DNA of 64,000 bases. Source: Anaerolineae bacterium (lineage in GTDB: Bacteria; Chloroflexota; Anaerolineae; Aggregatilineales; Phototrophicaceae). Position numbers and translations under genes: made by a program. Every line of letters starts with the position of its first letter. The stretch's first letter is position 1. The notes beneath the pieces are model-generated. The model was given only the letters and a program-made list of their open reading frames with translations, searched no databases and was not told the DNA's origin. The stretch is taken from contig JAJDZV010000003.1 of NCBI GenBank assembly GCA_022824465.1, positions 1 through 64,000 on the forward strand, read 5' to 3'. Positions 9,332 through 17,636 of this stretch are shown here, piece by piece.

Positions 9332-10159
9332 ATGTATTCCATCTATCACTTTTTTGCTTATCTCGTGCATGTACGCGGACGTTTTCAGTTCGTGCCGAAT
9401 TTGACGAGATATCCGTTTCCTTCGCAGCCCATGTCCTATCAAGGCAAAGGTGACTTCCCATCGCTCGCGCTTCGCATGAATCCCGGTGGCGACCCGCCGG
9501 GCGGCGAGTTGATCGGACTAAAAAACAGTAGATCGTATTCTATACCGCTTTTCCGATCGCATGTCCCCTCTGGCGCGATGTCCATTGATTCATTAGGGCA
9601 TGACAAGGCAAATGAGATTTACAAGTCCATGAAAGCGGCTGGCGAAGAGGCGGAGTCAATGTTGGTTCGCGAAGTCTATTACTTGATTCGAGGCAAGCGT
9701 CTATGTTACACGAAGGTTTGTCTCGTGCACGGCAGCTTCTTTGAGACGGTCAAGACAGAGCAAGTCGTTCGGCTGGCGCTTGTTCAGGCCTTATCCGACT
9801 GTATGGGTGAAGACAAGCGGGCAATAAGTCCCGAACTAATGGATTTGCTTTCACGCGCGATGGCGCAAGAGGTCATTTCCCAACAGTTTCGCCGTGTCAA
9901 GAATGCATCAGTGGCCTTCAGGCTTGAAGTTGATACCGATGTCATCAAGAAAGCGAATATCTTGGATCCGGATTACTTTCCAGCGATAAGGGATGACACA
10001 ATCAATTTAATAATCCCATATGGTATGGATGAGGAGTTCCGTGAACGAAGACGGCATTTGAAGAGCGTGTTAACGAAAGAAGAATGGGCAGCGGCCCGAA
10101 AGCTGATCATAAAGCATCCGATGAATGGGGACTTCTTCGTCCTGAGCTACGCCTTGTAA
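9332..10159 (+). CDS. Unknown protein of the restriction-modification island, possible nuclease
   Basis: 275 residues; I do not recognise the family with confidence. The start is well supported by GGAGGTG five bases before ATG 9332. Notable segments are GGDPPGGELIGLKNSRSYSI (about 50-70), where ELIGLK resembles the acidic-lysine part of PD-(D/E)xK nucleases, and YYLIRGKRLCYTKVCLVHGSFFETV (about 115-140). It lies 55 bases after the methylase on the same strand and shares its lower G+C. It may be a second endonuclease component or the real restriction enzyme of the pair. The function is inferred from context only. Confidence 0.55.
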   Translation: MYSIYHFFAYLVHVRGRFQFVPNLTRYPFPSQPMSYQGKGDFPSLALRMNPGGDPPGGELIGLKNSRSYSIPLFRSHVPSGAMSIDSLGHDKANEIYKSMKAAGEEAESMLVREVYYLIRGKRLCYTKVCLVHGSFFETVKTEQVVRLALVQALSDCMGEDKRAISPELMDLLSRAMAQEVISQQFRRVKNASVAFRLEVDTDVIKKANILDPDYFPAIRDDTINLIIPYGMDEEFRERRRHLKSVLTKEEWAAARKLIIKHPMNGDFFVLSYAL

Positions 10160-10214
10160 GACCCGCCCCATCGTTGGACAATACAGCCTAATCAGACCGC
10201 AGAAAGGTGCCCAA

Positions 10215-10529
10215 ATGAAAAAAGTATTCGTCGTCTACGCCACCGACAACGTCGGCACCGCCGTCCTCGAACCCATCCAAACCGGCGACCATGTCGGCTG
10301 CAACGGCGAGCGCAGCGACCTCGAAGTCATCGCCCAGGCTGACATCGCCTACGGGCACAAGATCGCGCTGATGGACATCGCCGCCGGCGACACCGTGCTC
10401 AAGTACGGCTTGAGCATCGGCTCGGCCAGTTGCGACATCAAAGCCGGCGACCACGTCCACACGCATAATGTCGAGAGCAATCGCGGCCGCGGCGATCTGG
10501 CTGAGCGCGTAACTGTGTCCGCCGAATGA
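10215..10529 (+). CDS. UxaA-family dehydratase, small (SAF-domain) subunit
   Basis: 104-residue protein matching the N-terminal SAF domain of altronate/galactarate dehydratases and the small subunit of sulfolactate sulfo-lyase (SuyA). IQTGDHVGCNGERSDLEVI, YGHKIALMDIAAGDTVLKYG and GDHVHTHNVES are typical of this domain. AGAAAGGTGC lies before ATG 10215. The large subunit follows at 10632, separated by a dispersed palindromic repeat. The pair probably eliminates water (or sulfite) from an acid substrate in the cytoplasm. Altronate or a related aldonate is most likely from the sugar-acid context, but the exact substrate is open. Confidence 0.88.
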   Translation: MKKVFVVYATDNVGTAVLEPIQTGDHVGCNGERSDLEVIAQADIAYGHKIALMDIAAGDTVLKYGLSIGSASCDIKAGDHVHTHNVESNRGRGDLAERVTVSAE

Positions 10530-10538
10530 AGGCGCGCT

Positions 10539-10604
10539 GTAGGGGCGACTTATCAAGTCGCCTGCCGCGTATAGGGATTCACTGGCGCCACCCACCGGGT
10601 CGCC
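10539..10604 (+). repeat. Dispersed palindromic repeat, GGGGCGA...TCGCC family, copy 2
   Basis: GTAGGGGCGACTT, a 4-base loop and AAGTCGCC form one arm pair. A second degenerate half ends in GGGTCGCCCG near 10597-10606. It separates the two dehydratase subunit genes within a likely operon. Confidence 0.65.
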
Positions 10605-10631
10605 CGCAAACACCACAAGGAGAACATCAAA

Positions 10632-11804
10632 ATGTCACAATTCATGGGTTTCCACCGCCCCAACGGCGATGTCGGGATACGCAATCATGTATTGATTCTT
10701 TCGGGCACGGTTTATGCCAACACTGTCTGCGAGCGCGTCGCCGATACCATCCACGGCGCTGTGCCCATCGTGCATGCCAACGGCCGCTGTCAGGTGGCGC
10801 CCGACTTGCGCGTGACGCGGCGATTTCTGGCGGGCACGGCGATGAACCCGAATGTGGGCGCGGTGGTCATCATCGATCATTTCAAAGAAGAGGGCATGAC
10901 CGCCGAAGACCTGGCCGATGATATCGCGCCGACGGGAAAGCTAATCGCCACCGTGAACATCCGCGGCGAGGGCGGTTTCATCAGCGCGGTGGAGAAAGCC
11001 ACCCGCTATGCCCAGGATTTCGCGCGACGGATCAGTCTCTATCAACGCGACTTGGCGCCGATGAGCAAGATCCTATTCGGGACCGAATGCGGCACCTCCG
11101 ATACCACGTCTGGCTTGGCCAGCAACCCGGCTAACGGTCTCGCCGGCGAGCTACTGATCGCGCAGGGCGGGCGCATGTTGATGGCGGAATGCACCGAGTG
11201 GATGGGCTGCGAGAATTGGCTGACCGAGAAAGCCGCCAGCCCAGCGGTGGCGGAAGCGATCCTGGCTGGCGTGCGGCACATGGAAGCGCGGGCGCTTGCC
11301 AGCGGCGAGGACATCCGCGGCTCCCAGCCCACCGGCGACAATATGGCGGGCGGGCTGACCACCATCGAAGAGAAATCCATGGGCGCGGTCAAGAAAATCG
11401 GCGACAGCCCTATCATCGAATACCTCGAGATCGCCGAAGCGCCGACCAAGACCGAAGCAGGCAACTACGTCATGTACGGGCCGGGCATGGGCGCGGAGAG
11501 CATCAGCAGCATGGCGGCGGCCGGCTGCCAGGTGCTGACCTTCTGCACCGGCGGCGGCCACACCTCCAACCATCCCATCATGCCGACCATCAAAGTGACG
11601 GGCAATCGCGGCTCCTTCGAGCTGATGCGCGACACGGTCGATGTTGATGTCAGCGGCGTCTTCACCGATGAGATTACGCTGGCGGAAGCCGGGCGGATCG
11701 TCTACGACGAAGTGGCGCGGGTCTGCAGTGGCTATCTGACCAAATCCGAGGCGCTGCGCGACAACAACAGCTTCGCCATCCATCGTGTCGGTCCGAGCAT
11801 TTAA
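10632..11804 (+). CDS. UxaA-family dehydratase, large subunit
   Basis: 390-residue catalytic subunit of the UxaA/GarD family (C-terminal domain type). It opens with FHRPNGDVGIRNHVLILS. The block GTECGTSDTTSGLASNPANG (about 150-170) and GCQVLTFCTGGGHTSNHPIMP (about 295-320) contain the conserved Cys/His positions that hold the catalytic metal in this family. AAGGAG sits 9 bases before ATG 10632. Acting with the SAF subunit at 10215, it should dehydrate a sugar acid such as altronate to a 2-keto-3-deoxy acid. Sulfolactate lyase (SuyB) is the main alternative and has the same split architecture. Confidence 0.9.
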   Translation: MSQFMGFHRPNGDVGIRNHVLILSGTVYANTVCERVADTIHGAVPIVHANGRCQVAPDLRVTRRFLAGTAMNPNVGAVVIIDHFKEEGMTAEDLADDIAPTGKLIATVNIRGEGGFISAVEKATRYAQDFARRISLYQRDLAPMSKILFGTECGTSDTTSGLASNPANGLAGELLIAQGGRMLMAECTEWMGCENWLTEKAASPAVAEAILAGVRHMEARALASGEDIRGSQPTGDNMAGGLTTIEEKSMGAVKKIGDSPIIEYLEIAEAPTKTEAGNYVMYGPGMGAESISSMAAAGCQVLTFCTGGGHTSNHPIMPTIKVTGNRGSFELMRDTVDVDVSGVFTDEITLAEAGRIVYDEVARVCSGYLTKSEALRDNNSFAIHRVGPSI

Positions 11805-11832
11805 CTTCCCATTCCCCACCAGATTGCGAACC

Positions 11833-11857
11833 GTCGGGGCGAGACACTGGCTCGCCC
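11833..11857 (+). repeat. Dispersed palindromic repeat, GGGGCGA...TCGCCC family, copy 3
   Basis: GTCGGGGCGAGACACTGG followed by CTCGCCC; the arms GGGCGAG and CTCGCCC are complementary. It lies just after the large dehydratase subunit in a 343-base gap (11805-12147) that holds this repeat and the palindrome at 12026 but no gene I can support. Confidence 0.65.
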
Positions 11858-12025
11858 GCTTGCGCTCGAGAATCTCACTAGCTTATACGCGAACATTTGG
11901 TCGCCCATTCCCTATCGTTTTCTGCTACCCTCGATATCATGAACACCGAGTCGCCTGTCCCGCAGGCAAGACCAAATCCGCGCTGCCTGACCTCTAATGC
12001 AGACTCTATCCCGCTCCCCCCCCTG

Positions 12026-12040
12026 TAGATACAGTATCTA
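12026..12040 (+). promoter_or_regulatory. 15-bp palindrome upstream of larA-like gene, candidate operator
   Basis: TAGATAC-A-GTATCTA is a perfect palindrome about a single central base, 108 bases before the preferred start of the racemase gene. It lies in an A+T-rich patch inside a G+C-rich region. The form fits an operator for a dimeric repressor, but the regulator is unknown. Confidence 0.45.
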
Positions 12041-12147
12041 TATAGTTATGATTTTGCGCGCATTTCCGGGAGGCTTTAGCGAAGTTGACGGAACAGTGAT
12101 CCGCTAGCTGCATTGTGCTCGATCGCGACCGAAAAAGGATGGACGAG

Positions 12148-13419
12148 ATGCAAGTCGAGATTCCCTACGGAATGAATCATCTGAGAGCTGAATTGCCGGG
12201 CGGCTATGCGCTTGAGTTTGTTCTGCCCCGCGAGCAAGCGTCCGCGGAAGACCCGGCGACCTTGGCGCTGCAAGCCGTTTACAATCCGCTCGGCGAAGTC
12301 AAGCCGCCGCGCGCCGGACAGACCGTCGCCATCGCCATCAACGACAAGACGCGCCCCGTGCCGCATGAGCATTTGTTGCCGCCGGTGCTGAATGGCATGC
12401 GCCATGCCGGCGTCCGCGCTGAGGATGTGCTCTTCATCATCGCGACCGGCACGCATCCGCGCATGGCGCCGGCCGAGTTCGGAAGCATTTTGCCCGAGGA
12501 GATTCTCAATACGTATCGCGTCGTCTGCCATGACGCGATTGACGAGGCGAATCTGACTCACCTGGGAGAAACGGCGCGCGGTACGCCGGTCTTCATCAAC
12601 AGCGACTACATGGCGGCCGATTATCGCATCGTCATCGGCAATATCGAGCCGCATCAGTTTCAGGGTTTCTCCGGCGGGGTCAAGAGCGCCGCGATTGGTT
12701 TGGCCGGCGAGCGCACGATCAATCACAATCACGCGATGATGCAAGAGGCTGGCGCTCGTCTGGGCGAATATCAGCGGAATCCGGCGCGGCAGGATGTGGA
12801 AGACATCGGGCGTCTGATCGGCATTGATTTCTGTGTGAACGCTATCTTGAACCGCGAAAAGCAGATCATCCGCGCTTTTGCCGGCGATGCCTATGCCGTA
12901 ATGCAGGCGGGCATACCCGAGGCGCGGGCTTTGTTTGAAGTCCCGGTGGCGGCGCCATTCGACCTGATGATCGCCTCGCCGGGCGGGCATCCCAAAGACA
13001 TCAACCTCTATCAGGCGCAGAAGGGCATGGCGCATGCCGCGCTGGCGACGCGCGCTGGCGGGCGGTTGATACTCTGCGCCGCCTGCCCCGAAGGCAGCGG
13101 CAACCGGGAATACGAATACTGGATGCGCCATCCGCGAATCCGCAACCACGATGACGTATTCGAGCGCTTCGCCCGCGACGGCTTCAAGGTGGGGCGGCAC
13201 AAGGCTTTTCAGGTCTCGCGCGATGCTTCCCGGGTGAGTGTGAGCCTGGTATCCGAGTTGGATGATGACCTGGCGCGGGACTTGCTGCTGCATCCACAGC
13301 CGGACTTGCAGGCGGCGATTGAGCGGGCGCTGAGCGAACTGCCTGGCGATGCGCGGGTTGGGGTGATGCCGGCGGCGAATTCGACGATGCCGGTGATAGC
13401 GCAGAAAGCAAGTGACTAA
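12148..13419 (+). CDS. LarA-like nickel-dependent racemase/epimerase (DUF2088)
   Basis: 423 residues from ATG 12148, preferred because AAAAGGA lies 8 bases upstream; ATG 12139 and GTG 12115 are alternatives. The LarA fold is recognisable from NDKTRPVPHEHLLPPVL (about 65-81), IATGTHPRM (about 99), GNIEPHQFQGFSGGVKSAA (His and the pincer-linked Lys region, about 167-185) and TINHNHAMM. LarA enzymes racemise or epimerise 2-hydroxyacids using a nickel-pincer cofactor. The cofactor-building genes larB, larC and larE are not in this window. Neighbouring sugar-acid genes suggest an aldonate rather than lactate. Its stop overlaps the next gene's ATG (TAATG). Confidence 0.88.
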   Translation: MQVEIPYGMNHLRAELPGGYALEFVLPREQASAEDPATLALQAVYNPLGEVKPPRAGQTVAIAINDKTRPVPHEHLLPPVLNGMRHAGVRAEDVLFIIATGTHPRMAPAEFGSILPEEILNTYRVVCHDAIDEANLTHLGETARGTPVFINSDYMAADYRIVIGNIEPHQFQGFSGGVKSAAIGLAGERTINHNHAMMQEAGARLGEYQRNPARQDVEDIGRLIGIDFCVNAILNREKQIIRAFAGDAYAVMQAGIPEARALFEVPVAAPFDLMIASPGGHPKDINLYQAQKGMAHAALATRAGGRLILCAACPEGSGNREYEYWMRHPRIRNHDDVFERFARDGFKVGRHKAFQVSRDASRVSVSLVSELDDDLARDLLLHPQPDLQAAIERALSELPGDARVGVMPAANSTMPVIAQKASD

Positions 13420-13868
13420 TGGCTGATGCGGATTTGACGCAGGCCGAAGCTGACGAGCTAATGCGAATGGAGAAGCATCGTTTGGCCACCGATGCTGTTC
13501 CGTTTCCTGCACCGGGACTGAGTTTAACCATTGCATTGCGGTCGACGGACGGTCGCGAAGAGTTTCTGCTTGATGTGTGGCGCAGCGCCAAAAACGCGCG
13601 CAGGGCCAGGTTTCAGCTGCGGGCCAGACGGACGGTGATACTTGCTCGCATTGATCTCGGTGGGCAGCCTCATCACAACGAGAAAGACGAAACAGATTTT
13701 CCGGCGCTGCACCTCCACCTATATCGGGAAGGGTGGGGCAGTGACTGGGCGAGACCCGTGCCATCCGAGCACTTCACGACTTTGGACGACCATCATAGGA
13801 CGTTGGAGGAATTTATGATTTACTGTAACATAACTGCACCGCCCAAATTTCAGTGGGACTTGCTGTAA
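13419..13868 (+). CDS. DUF6978 family protein
   Basis: 149 residues. The core EEFLLDVWRSAKNARRARFQ, LARIDLGGQPHHN and ALHLHLYREGWG matches the family known as DUF6978 (from memory). The LHLHLYREG segment, with two His and an acidic residue, is the most conserved-looking part. It starts at ATG 13419, sharing one base with the stop of the racemase gene, and its own stop shares one base with the next ATG (13868). Function unknown. The usual partner is a DUF1828/DUF1829 protein, as here, and such pairs occur in accessory regions, so a defence or toxin-antitoxin role is possible but unproven. G+C is lower than in the neighbours. Confidence 0.8.
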   Translation: MADADLTQAEADELMRMEKHRLATDAVPFPAPGLSLTIALRSTDGREEFLLDVWRSAKNARRARFQLRARRTVILARIDLGGQPHHNEKDETDFPALHLHLYREGWGSDWARPVPSEHFTTLDDHHRTLEEFMIYCNITAPPKFQWDLL

Positions 13869-14638
13869 TGATTGCTGAGTTTCATGAGCTGAAGGAACTA
13901 TACTTTTCCTGGCTCAAAGAAAAGACCACGTTGGAAGCGATTGACGATTGGGTTGAGGTAACAACGCCCTTCCTTGATCGACACAATGACTATATGCAAA
14001 TCTACGTCAGACGCGAAGCAATGGGATACCGGCTGACGGACGACGGCTATACCATTAGCGACCTGGAAATGTCCGGCTGTCAGTTGGACACGCCTAAGCG
14101 GAAGAATCTCCTAGCAATGACGCTGCGGGGTTTTGGCGTGCAAAAGGACGCGAAGACTAACGAACTCTTTGTGACGGCCAGCAGTGGAGATTACCCCGCG
14201 CGAAAACACAATCTGATTCAAGCAATGCTTGCAGTCAATGACATGTTTTACTTGGCTTCGCCCCACATGGTTAGCTTCTTTCTGGATGATGTCGAGACTT
14301 GGCTCGAGTCTCACAACATTCGGTATTTTCCGGGCGTGAAATTGACTGGAGCCAGCGGGTTTGACCATCACTACGATTATGTTATACCGAAGTCAAGGTC
14401 GCGGCCTGAACGCGTGCTGCTAGGTATTAATCGCCCGGATCGCGCCAGCGTCGAGAGAACGGTCTTTGCATGGGAAGACACAAAGAGGGCGCGACGTACC
14501 GAAACGAGCGCGTTTGTACTCTTGAATGATGTAGAGCAGACTATCTCTGATAATGCCTTGTCCGCATTGCGAGCTTATCAAGTGACGCCAGTCCCCTGGT
14601 CCGACCGCGAATCGGTGCGCGAAGAACTCGCCGCCTGA
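13868..14638 (+). CDS. DUF1828/DUF1829 domain protein
   Basis: 256 residues from ATG 13868, which shares a base with the upstream stop (TAATG); GTG 13853 would add five residues. The N-terminal half (about 1-120) has VTTPFLDRHNDYMQIYVRRE, LTDDGYTISDLEMSG and HNLIQAMLAVNDM, typical of DUF1828. The C-terminal half (about 135-245) has FPGVKLTGASGFDHHYDYVI, typical of DUF1829. No function is established that I know of. With the preceding DUF6978 gene it forms a compact two-gene cassette wedged between metabolic genes. No signal peptide or membrane segment, so it acts in the cytoplasm. Confidence 0.82.
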   Translation: MIAEFHELKELYFSWLKEKTTLEAIDDWVEVTTPFLDRHNDYMQIYVRREAMGYRLTDDGYTISDLEMSGCQLDTPKRKNLLAMTLRGFGVQKDAKTNELFVTASSGDYPARKHNLIQAMLAVNDMFYLASPHMVSFFLDDVETWLESHNIRYFPGVKLTGASGFDHHYDYVIPKSRSRPERVLLGINRPDRASVERTVFAWEDTKRARRTETSAFVLLNDVEQTISDNALSALRAYQVTPVPWSDRESVREELAA

Positions 14639-14641
14639 TTC

Positions 14642-15904
14642 ATGACAGAACCCGCCGACAGCCACCTGCGCCCCGCCGCGCGGATTGTAGTTGTCTGCTC
14701 GCTCTCGCTCTTCATCATCTTCGGCATTCGCCTGTCCTTCTCGGTCTTCTTCGCCGAATTCGTCCTGACTGAAGGCTGGAGCAACGAAGCCTCGGCGGCG
14801 ATCTTCAGTCTGAATATGCTCTTCTTCGCCTTGACTGCTCCGCTGGCCGGGCTGGCGCTCGATCATTATGGTCCGCGCCCGGTCTTCGGTCTGGGCGTCT
14901 GTTTGATGGCGGCCGGTCTGTGGCTGAGCAGCCGGGCGACCTCGCTGACTGATCTGATGCTGTCTTATGGCGTCATCGAAGGTTGTGGGCTGGGCATCAC
15001 CGGTTTGGGTCCGGTGGCGTCGGTGGTGGCGGGCTGGACGACGCCGGCCCAGCGTGGACGGGCAATTGGCATCGCTTTCGCCGGCACGGGCTTGGGCTCC
15101 TTGGTCTTCGTGCCGCTGACGAACTGGCTCATCACATTCTTCGACTGGCGCGGCGCTTATTTGGTTTTGTCGCTGATCTGCCTCATTGTGCTCATGCCGC
15201 TGATGGTGCTGGGATTGGAAAGACCCCCGTCGGAACGGAGCTTTCATGGTCGCTCGCTCCAACCGAAGACGCCCTGGCGCAGTTTGCTGCGGCAGCCGAC
15301 TTTCTGGGCGCTGCTGCTCGTGGGCTTGACGGCGCTGGGTCCGGTGCGGAGCTTGACCGTGCATCAGATCGCGGTTATGGAATCGGCGGGCATTGATCGG
15401 GCGACGGCGGCGAATGTGGTGGGCTTGGCTGGCTTGCTGACGAGCGGCAGTTTCATCGCTCTGGGCTGGGTGTCAGATCGCTTTGGGCGCGTGACTGCCT
15501 TCACCATTGGCGCGGCGGGTTTGCTCGGCGCGGTGGCTATGTTGCAATGGCTGCCCGCTGCGGATAGCGTTGTTCTCCTCATGTTTTATGCCTTGTTTTT
15601 CGCGCTTGGCGAAGGGACGCGCAGCAGTCAATCGACGGCGCTGGCCAGCGATGCCTTTCAGGGACAGGGCTTGGGCTTCATCAACGGGCTGATGGGCGGC
15701 ATGTTCGGCATCGGCGCGGCGCTGGGTCCCTGGCTGGTCGGCCGCCTGCGCGATGAGAGCGGCAGTTATGACAGCGGCTTGCTTGTGATTGTCGCGATGG
15801 TGCTGGCGTCGGTCCTCGCGTTTTGGTACGTGGCGCGTCGAGAAGTAGGCAAACGGGTAAGCTACCAGGTCGCATCTACAAATATCGGTAAGCCGGCAGA
15901 GTGA
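14642..15904 (+). CDS. MFS transporter (monocarboxylate/oxalate-formate antiporter-like)
   Basis: 420-residue protein with about 12 hydrophobic segments and the MFS loop motifs DHYGPRPVFGLG (after helix 2) and GWVSDRFGRVTAF (after helix 8). The pattern GILGGLGLGITGLGPVASVV-like glycine richness in helix 4 (EGCGLGITGLGPVASVVAGW) is typical of the organic-acid branch. It starts three bases after the stop of the DUF1828 gene. Likely cargo is a carboxylate handled by the dehydratase and racemase upstream; this is inference. Its 3' end overlaps the convergent malate synthase gene by 29 bases, so the two transcripts run into each other. Confidence 0.88.
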   Translation: MTEPADSHLRPAARIVVVCSLSLFIIFGIRLSFSVFFAEFVLTEGWSNEASAAIFSLNMLFFALTAPLAGLALDHYGPRPVFGLGVCLMAAGLWLSSRATSLTDLMLSYGVIEGCGLGITGLGPVASVVAGWTTPAQRGRAIGIAFAGTGLGSLVFVPLTNWLITFFDWRGAYLVLSLICLIVLMPLMVLGLERPPSERSFHGRSLQPKTPWRSLLRQPTFWALLLVGLTALGPVRSLTVHQIAVMESAGIDRATAANVVGLAGLLTSGSFIALGWVSDRFGRVTAFTIGAAGLLGAVAMLQWLPAADSVVLLMFYALFFALGEGTRSSQSTALASDAFQGQGLGFINGLMGGMFGIGAALGPWLVGRLRDESGSYDSGLLVIVAMVLASVLAFWYVARREVGKRVSYQVASTNIGKPAE

Positions 15905-17471
15905 GAAACTCGCTGAATTCGTCGGCGCGGATCATCTCGTCAAAAAGCTGCATCGCCAGTTGGAAGCGGCCGCTATCGAAGCGGTCAGCGCCGACTTCGC
16001 CGCGTATGGCGTCCATTTCTTCTTCCAGCAGCTTGCTATAGAGCGCGAGCGTAAGCGGACGGCCGTCAGCCAGTGTCGCGCTGTTGTGCAACCACTGCCA
16101 GACCTGGGCGCGGCTTATCTCGGCGGTGGCGGCGTCCTCCATCAAGTGATAGAGCGGCACGCAACCGTTGCCGCCGAGCCAGGCTTCCAGGTATTGGATG
16201 CCGACCTTCAGATTCAGACGGACGCCGTCTTCGGTGATATCGCCATCGCTGGGCTGCAGCAGGTCGGCGGCGGCGACGTTCACATCATCGCGCTGCCTCT
16301 CGACTTGATTGGCTGCCGGCATGTACTCGTCGAAGACCTCGGTCGCGATTTGGACCAAGCCCGGGTGAGCGACCCAGGTGCCATCGTGCCCTTCTTTCGC
16401 CTCGCGCAGTTTGTCGGCGCGGACTTTGTCCAGCGCGGCATGATTGCGTTCGGGGTCGTTGCGGATGGGGATTTGCGCTGCCATGCCGCCCATGGCGTGA
16501 GCGCCGCGGCGATGACAGACTTTGATGACATGCAGCGTATAGTTGCGCATGAAGGGGACGGTCATGGTGACCTCTGCGCGATCGGGAAGCAGATAATCTG
16601 CGTGATTGCGCAACTTCTTGATGTAGCTGAAGATATAATCCCAGCGGCCGCAATTCAAGCCGGCGGAGTGCTCGCGCAATTCGTAGAGGATCTCTTCCGC
16701 CTCGAAGACAGCGAGGATTGTCTCGATGAGCACGGTCGCTTTGATCGTGCCTTGGGGAATGCCGAGGGTGTTTTGTGCGTAAACAAAGACATCGTTCCAG
16801 AGGCGCGCTTCCAGGCGGCTCTCGAGTTTTGGCAGATAGAAATAAGGACCGGCGTCTCGCTCCAGAGCGGTATGAGCGTTGTGGAAGAAGTAAAGTCCGA
16901 AATCGAAGAGTCCGCCGGGGATGGGCGCGCCGTCGACGACGAAGTTGCGTTCGTCCAGGTGCCAGCCGCGCGGCCGCGCCATCAAAGTGGCTGTCGTTTC
17001 GTTGAGTTGATAGAAGCGGCCGTCGGGATTGGTGAAGGTGATGGAGCCGTCGACGGCGTCACGCAGGTTGATCTGCCCTTGGAGCATATTGTCCCAGGAA
17101 GGCGCGTTGGCGTCTTCGAAATCCGCCATGAAAACTTTGGCGCCGCAGTTGAGGGCGTTGATGACCATTTTGCGGTCGGTGGGACCGGTGATTTCGACGC
17201 GGCGGTCTTGCAGGCCTGCGGGAACGGGGGCGACCCGCCAGCTAGGGTCGTCGCGGATGGTGGCGGTTTCGGGCAGGAAATCAGGCAGTTCCCCGCTGTC
17301 GATGGCGGCTTGACGAGCTTCGCGAGCGCGCAGCAGTTGGTCGCGGCGGTTTGTATAGCGGCGAGCCAGGTCGGCAAGGAAGGCGCAGGCGTCCGCGCTG
17401 AGTATGGATTCGTATTCGGGTCGGATTTCGCCGCGGATGTCGATGTTGGCGGGGAGGTCGGGTTGGGTCAT
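15876..17471 (-). CDS. aceB: Malate synthase A
   Basis: 531-residue malate synthase of the A type, full length for the family. It condenses glyoxylate with acetyl-CoA to malate in the glyoxylate shunt. Recognisable blocks are ALNCGAKVFMADFEDANAP (about 105-125), GLNCGRWDYIFSYIKKLR (about 268-285) with Mg/glyoxylate ligands, and AHAMGGMAAQIPIRND (about 325). No isocitrate lyase gene is in the window, so glyoxylate could come from elsewhere or from glycolate/purine routes. It is transcribed alone and converges on the MFS gene with a short overlap. Confidence 0.95.
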   Translation of the reverse strand: MTQPDLPANIDIRGEIRPEYESILSADACAFLADLARRYTNRRDQLLRAREARQAAIDSGELPDFLPETATIRDDPSWRVAPVPAGLQDRRVEITGPTDRKMVINALNCGAKVFMADFEDANAPSWDNMLQGQINLRDAVDGSITFTNPDGRFYQLNETTATLMARPRGWHLDERNFVVDGAPIPGGLFDFGLYFFHNAHTALERDAGPYFYLPKLESRLEARLWNDVFVYAQNTLGIPQGTIKATVLIETILAVFEAEEILYELREHSAGLNCGRWDYIFSYIKKLRNHADYLLPDRAEVTMTVPFMRNYTLHVIKVCHRRGAHAMGGMAAQIPIRNDPERNHAALDKVRADKLREAKEGHDGTWVAHPGLVQIATEVFDEYMPAANQVERQRDDVNVAAADLLQPSDGDITEDGVRLNLKVGIQYLEAWLGGNGCVPLYHLMEDAATAEISRAQVWQWLHNSATLADGRPLTLALYSKLLEEEMDAIRGEVGADRFDSGRFQLAMQLFDEMIRADEFSEFLTLPAYRYL

Positions 17472-17636
17472 CGGGAGATCTGCCTTGCTCAGCTAGTTAC
17501 GGTTTTGAATACAACTATAAGTGAAAAGCAGACGGGCGAATAGAGAATGTTGATTCTTATACCTGCAGAAAGTAAACGCTATTTTGACGGACAAGGCACT
17601 ACATCGGGTTTTGCTGTTTTATCTGATCTAGCGAGA

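Noticed and set aside
12076-13764. Long open frame antisense to the LarA and DUF6978 genes
   Set aside because: Arg/His-rich, motif-free translation; it spans two real genes on the other strand.
15960-17543. Long open frame antisense to malate synthase
   Set aside because: Malate synthase motifs are unambiguous; the antisense product has no family features.
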